Shown here piece after piece: positions 6,177 to 9,518 of a stretch of 9,518 nt of DNA (within the stretch, counting starts at the first letter, position 1; each line of letters begins with the position of its first letter). The position numbers were made by a program, and so were the translations under genes. The notes under the pieces are model-generated. The model saw only the letters and a list, made by a program, of their open reading frames with translations, did no database searches and was not told the origin of the DNA. Origin of the DNA: Victivallales bacterium. GTDB taxonomy: Bacteria; Verrucomicrobiota; Lentisphaeria; Oligosphaerales; Oligosphaeraceae. The stretch covers positions 1-9,518 of the forward strand of contig JAFYGL010000759.1 of NCBI GenBank assembly GCA_017543165.1. Direction: 5' to 3'.

Positions 6177-8819
6177 ATGGTTAAGCAGAAAAAAGTAACA
6201 ATGTTCAAGAGCACTGGTCTTTGTGCCGTCTTATGTGTGATTGCCGCAATTTTCAGTGAAGGCGTTTCATTTGGTCAAGAGGCAGAGAAGGATGCTGCCG
6301 AGGTCAAGGAAGTCCATGCCACGGAATTGGACCAGAAGGAGAGCTTGCTCAGGCAGGAATCCTACGAACGGGCGAAAGGCTATTTTGACAATGCCAATTC
6401 CAGTTTTGAATTGAATGGTGACTTTGAGTTTGCCGAACAGAACTACGAAAAGGCAATTGCCGAACTTGAAAAGGCCAAGGGCGCTTCAACCGAGGCGGGT
6501 TTCTCGAAGAAAGTCCTTAAGTTGCAGGATGAGATTGAAAGGCGCAAGATGGTCATGAACATCCGCTGGGCGAATCGTTTGATTGACGAGGCAATTCGCA
6601 ATGCAAACGAGGACAAGACCGACGAGGCGGAAGAAAAGCTCACCAGGGCGGCAAGCTATCCTAAAATCTCCACGACTGACAAGGATCGCATTGCCAAGCT
6701 CAAGAGACAGATGGAAATGAAGAGGGCGGAAATCCGCTTTGCTGGCGAAACCAAGGTGAGCGAAATCATCCAGGACAAGGCCGAGGATGATCTGCAGGTC
6801 AGGATAAAGCTTGAAAAAGGCCGTGTCCTTTTGCAGAATTCCCGTTTCGGCGATGCGCGCGACATGTTTGAGCAGGTGCTGCTCAGCGACCCAACAAACC
6901 TTGCTGCAATACGCTATCTGGCACGTGTGAACAAGGCCCAGGAAAAAGCGGCTGATGAAAAACTCAAGACCACCCTCCTTGAACGCATGGCGGAAGTCCG
7001 GTGGAAGTGGTCCGAGCCAGTGACGCCTTTGCTGGCAGGCGCAGGTGCCGAGGCAAGCGTGAAGGCAATTGCCAAAGGCGGCATGGCGATTAATCTGGAA
7101 GGAAAATTGGAATCCATCGTTTTTCCCGATGTCAAATTCAATAGCGAGCCACTTCCAGATGTGCTTCGCAAACTCCGCAATCAAAGTGTCCAATACGACC
7201 CCGACAATGAGGGCGTGAATATGATTTGGAACCTCAAGCCATTGGGCAGCGCAATCGCCCAGGCTAATGCCGTTGCTGAAAACGCCCAGTCAGAAAATGA
7301 CTTCACAGGCGACTTTGGCAATGACGGCGGTGGCGCTGGCGGCGGCGGTGCAGGCGGTGGAGACGACTTCGCAGAGGATCTTGGCGGTTCTACGGCCAAG
7401 ACACCTGAGCCCGCGATTACTGACAGTCTGGAGGAATCCACTGTCACAATGGAAATGACCAATGCAAAATTAAGCGATATCCTCAAGTATGTCTGCCTGG
7501 TAACAGGTGCGAAAATGAAAATCGATGGCACGGCAGTAGTCATCAACCATCCCTCAAATCCAATGAATGAACTGGAAACACGCTTCTATGACGTGGAGGC
7601 AGGTGTTTTCGATGCAAAGAAAACCCAGAAGAAGCCCAAAGGCCTGAAGCTGGAAGACGATGATGACGATGACGACGACGACGATGACGATAGCGGTGAT
7701 GAGGACAAGGACTTCAGAGACAAGCGCAAGGTATTCTTCCGCATGGGCGTGACATTCCCTGGCGATGCAAAGATTACATACTATGCACGTCTTGGCAAGC
7801 TGGTCAGCTACAACACCCCTGAGAACCAACTTAAGATTGAGCGTCTTATGCAGGAAATCAACCAGTCTCCAACTTTGGTGTCAATAGAAGCTAAAGTTGT
7901 CGAGATTGAACAGACCAATTTGGATTCATTGGGCTTTGAGTGGTCGCTTCAGGCTGGCACGAAGACCTTGGGTGTGAATGCAAAGAACAAGCCTGCGCTC
8001 TTCGGCAACTATGAGACAGGAACTGGCAACACCTCCAAGTTCCAGATTGGTCTGGGCAAGGAGCTGACCACAATCACAAGTGGCCTGCGCTTCGCGGCGG
8101 AATACTTCGGCGACGCAACCGAGGATTCGCTCTTCAGCGTCTATACCGTGCTTGGCAACTATGCTTTCAATACAGTGCTCCACGCCATTGAGCAGGAAGG
8201 CATAAACAATGTTCTGTCAGCTCCGAAAGTCACTACCATCAGCGGCAAGACCGCAAGTATCAAGGTGGTTACACAGCGCCAGTTCCCCGACGAATGGGAC
8301 GAGGCGGAATTGGAGACTGACGGCGACAATGGCTCCATCACATACAAGCCCGCCACGCCTCAGTTCGATGACAAGCAGGATATCGGTGTCATGCTGTTTG
8401 TAACGCCTGTTGTCGCACCTGACAAGTATTCCATCTACCTGGATCTGGAACCACAGGTCATCGAATTCCTGGGATATGACACATCCTTCAACACGACTCA
8501 GATCATTGATGGCCGCGAACTTGAAATGAAGAACGGCATGACTGCCATCCTCTCCAAGCGCGAAGTCAAGACCAAGGTGGTTGTGTGGGATGGCGAGACC
8601 ATAGTCCTGGGCGGCATGATCAAGGAAGAACACCTCAAGTTTGAGGACAAGGTTCCTCTTCTTGGACGTCTGCCCATAGTGGGGCACCTTTTCACAAGCA
8701 CTGGTGAAAAGTCCATCAAGACAAATACCCTGATTTTCGTAAGTGCCCGCCTGGTGAATCCAGCTGGTATTCCCATACGTCCTAACGACATGCGTGGTTT
8801 GCCAGACTTTAGACACTGA
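6177..8819 (+). CDS. Amuc_1098-like type IV pilus secretin (PilQ-like outer-membrane pore)
   Basis: This 880-aa secretin would form the oligomeric outer-membrane channel of the system. The ATG at 6177 has a good RBS (AAGGAGAA, 6163-6170). A signal peptide covers about 1-33 (cleavage near SFG-QE). Residues 50-260 are helical and TPR-like, the clearest repeat being at 207-252. A secretin short N-terminal (STN/N0) domain is split: its first half is at 311-355 and its second at 421-457, with a Gly-rich acidic insert between (glycine run 384-395). The N1-type domain (466-570) carries twelve consecutive Asp (494-505). The secretin core follows from about 575 (SPTLVSIEAKVVEIEQ), with VLSAPKVTTISG, the PVC-style FPDEWDEAE segment (from 703), GETIVLGGM (806-814) and VPLLGRLPIVGHLF (826-839). 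It ends ~40 residues later. Secretin identity is certain. The pilus role comes from the linked PilM-type genes; a type II secretion role is less likely. Confidence 0.95.
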   Translation: MVKQKKVTMFKSTGLCAVLCVIAAIFSEGVSFGQEAEKDAAEVKEVHATELDQKESLLRQESYERAKGYFDNANSSFELNGDFEFAEQNYEKAIAELEKAKGASTEAGFSKKVLKLQDEIERRKMVMNIRWANRLIDEAIRNANEDKTDEAEEKLTRAASYPKISTTDKDRIAKLKRQMEMKRAEIRFAGETKVSEIIQDKAEDDLQVRIKLEKGRVLLQNSRFGDARDMFEQVLLSDPTNLAAIRYLARVNKAQEKAADEKLKTTLLERMAEVRWKWSEPVTPLLAGAGAEASVKAIAKGGMAINLEGKLESIVFPDVKFNSEPLPDVLRKLRNQSVQYDPDNEGVNMIWNLKPLGSAIAQANAVAENAQSENDFTGDFGNDGGGAGGGGAGGGDDFAEDLGGSTAKTPEPAITDSLEESTVTMEMTNAKLSDILKYVCLVTGAKMKIDGTAVVINHPSNPMNELETRFYDVEAGVFDAKKTQKKPKGLKLEDDDDDDDDDDDDSGDEDKDFRDKRKVFFRMGVTFPGDAKITYYARLGKLVSYNTPENQLKIERLMQEINQSPTLVSIEAKVVEIEQTNLDSLGFEWSLQAGTKTLGVNAKNKPALFGNYETGTGNTSKFQIGLGKELTTITSGLRFAAEYFGDATEDSLFSVYTVLGNYAFNTVLHAIEQEGINNVLSAPKVTTISGKTASIKVVTQRQFPDEWDEAELETDGDNGSITYKPATPQFDDKQDIGVMLFVTPVVAPDKYSIYLDLEPQVIEFLGYDTSFNTTQIIDGRELEMKNGMTAILSKREVKTKVVVWDGETIVLGGMIKEEHLKFEDKVPLLGRLPIVGHLFTSTGEKSIKTNTLIFVSARLVNPAGIPIRPNDMRGLPDFRH

Positions 8820-8828
8820 TGTTTTTTG

Positions 8829-8863
8829 GCCTAAGGCCCTAGAATGCGGCCTTAGGCTTTTTT
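8829..8863 (+). terminator. Rho-independent terminator of the pilus-like operon
   Basis: GCCTAAGGCC (8829-8838) pairs perfectly with GGCCTTAGGC (8848-8857) around a 9-nt loop. Six T residues follow at once (8858-8863). It begins ten bases after the secretin stop and is a textbook intrinsic terminator. A T-run, not an A-run, precedes the stem, so it should work only on the + strand. Confidence 0.94.
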
Positions 8864-8866
8864 AGT

Positions 8867-8925
8867 ATTTCTCCTTTTGAATTGGAGAAATTGCAGATGA
8901 TGCCTTCCTACTATTTGGCGGCATC
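8867..8925 (+). promoter_or_regulatory. Leader region of the oxidoreductase gene with two small inverted repeats
   Basis: ATTTCTCC (8867-8874) and GGAGAAAT (8884-8891) form an 8-bp stem with a 9-nt loop. GATGCC (8899-8904) and GGCATC (8920-8925) form a 6-bp stem. Either could be an operator or a leader structure. I see no convincing -35/-10 pair in the 100-bp gap. Short palindromes of this size may be chance. Confidence 0.25.
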
Positions 8926-8964
8926 GGGACTTACACACGAAATTGATAGATTAAGGAGATTGGA

Positions 8965-9518
8965 ATGGAGAAAATCAAGGTTGGTGTCTTAGGACTGGGA
9001 CGTGCAGGATACCGTATGCATTTCCCTGAACTTGAGAAGTTCCCTGAACTGTTTGAAATTGTCGCAGGCTGCGACAATGATCCTGAACGCAGGGCTAATG
9101 TGGCTGAATCCCATCCAAAGGTGAAGTTGTATGACAATGCGGCGGACTTTGTCAAGGATCCTGACATTGAACTCGTCACTGTTGCCACTCGCACTCCGCT
9201 TCACGTAGAGCATTCTGTTCTGGCATTGGATGCAGGCAAGTTTGTCTTCAACGAAAAGCCCATCGCCGTGGATTATGAAAGCGCACTTAAGCTTCGCGAG
9301 GCGGACAAGCGCCACCCAGGCAAGCTGTTCATCCGCCACAACCGCCGCTTCGAGCCAGCATTCGAGCATATCATGTCCATCATCCACAGCGGCAAACTGG
9401 GCTATGTCTATGAAATCAAGCTGCGCCGCAATTCCTACGATTGGCGCGCTGACTGGCAGACCCTGCAAAGTTGCGGCGGCGGCCAGCTCCTCAACTGGGG
9501 ACCCCACATTGTGGACCA
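8965..9518 (+). CDS. Gfo/Idh/MocA-family oxidoreductase, N-terminal part (3' end outside window)
   Basis: This family comprises NAD(P)-dependent dehydrogenases that act mainly on sugars, inositols and related compounds in the cytoplasm. The ATG at 8965 has a good RBS (AAGGAGA at 8953-8959). The first 184 codons are present of a family length of about 330-390, and the frame stays open to the window edge. The N-terminal Rossmann fold has the dinucleotide motif G10-L-G-R-A-G15. The acidic strand-2 end, GCDNDPERR, suggests NAD preference. TVATRTPLHVEHSVLALDAG leads to the family hallmark E97-K98-P99 (NEKP). The C-terminal domain begins with RHNRRFEPAFEHI and GKLGYVYEIKLRR, and the GGGQLLNWGPHIVD segment contains the usual catalytic-region His (H181). 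The substrate cannot be told from sequence. The terminator just upstream separates it from the pilus operon. Confidence 0.93.
   Translation, partial: MEKIKVGVLGLGRAGYRMHFPELEKFPELFEIVAGCDNDPERRANVAESHPKVKLYDNAADFVKDPDIELVTVATRTPLHVEHSVLALDAGKFVFNEKPIAVDYESALKLREADKRHPGKLFIRHNRRFEPAFEHIMSIIHSGKLGYVYEIKLRRNSYDWRADWQTLQSCGGGQLLNWGPHIVD

Noticed and set aside
6486..7193. 235-residue minus-strand open frame inside the secretin gene
   Set aside because: It is antisense to a certain gene, with no RBS and no recognisable domain. Long antisense frames are expected from this codon usage.
7656..7691. Aspartate-codon stretch as a tandem DNA repeat or phase-variation tract
   Set aside because: GAC and GAT alternate irregularly, so there is no uniform repeat unit prone to slippage.
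8217..8816. 199-residue minus-strand open frame opposite the secretin C-terminus
   Set aside because: The + strand carries the conserved secretin core here, so the minus frame is a shadow.
8989..9507. 172-residue minus-strand open frame at the right edge
   Set aside because: The + strand encodes a Gfo/Idh/MocA protein with GxGxxG and EKP motifs from 8965 to the edge. It simply lacks a stop inside the window.

Overview
The window most likely comes from a bacterium of the PVC superphylum, probably Lentisphaerota or Kiritimatiellota/Verrucomicrobiota. The main reason is an intact five-gene cluster that matches, gene for gene and in order, the Akkermansia muciniphila Amuc_1102-1101-1100-1099-1098 pilus-like locus. 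The secretin also has the FPDEWD-type segment and the C-terminal core that I associate with PVC secretins. The exact phylum is inference. All genes read on the + strand, are tightly packed and have moderate GC.

Layout. (1) Bases 3-833 are the 3' part of guaB (IMP dehydrogenase), cut by the window edge. (2) Bases 834-1097 are intergenic. They hold a ~134-bp palindromic, MITE/REP-like element (835-968) that starts just after the guaB stop, then a sigma70-type promoter (~1004-1031). (3) Bases 1098-8819 are the pilus-like operon: a secreted Amuc_1102-like protein; a 654-aa PilM-PilN fusion (Amuc_1101-like); an Amuc_1100-like PilO-type inner-membrane protein; an Amuc_1099-like membrane-anchored protein with a four-Cys zinc ribbon and two EF-hand/TSP3-type calcium loops; and an 880-aa secretin (Amuc_1098/PilQ-like). 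A hairpin with a Shine-Dalgarno-like loop lies just upstream of the secretin RBS. A strong rho-independent terminator (8829-8863) closes the operon. (4) Bases 8965-9518 are the 5' part of a Gfo/Idh/MocA-family NAD(P)-dependent oxidoreductase, cut by the window edge.

How the genes work together (inference from type IV pilus biology). PilM sits at the cytoplasmic face. Its fused PilN part and the Amuc_1100-like protein form the inner-membrane alignment complex. The Amuc_1099-like and Amuc_1102-like proteins occupy the periplasm. The secretin forms the outer-membrane pore. No pilin, prepilin peptidase, PilB/PilT ATPase or PilC gene is present here, so these must be encoded elsewhere or the complex does something else. 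The most unusual points are the PilM-PilN fusion with the PilN docking motif now in cis, a secretin whose STN domain is split by a Gly-rich insert and which carries a 12-Asp run, and the zinc-ribbon plus calcium-loop architecture of the Amuc_1099-like protein.
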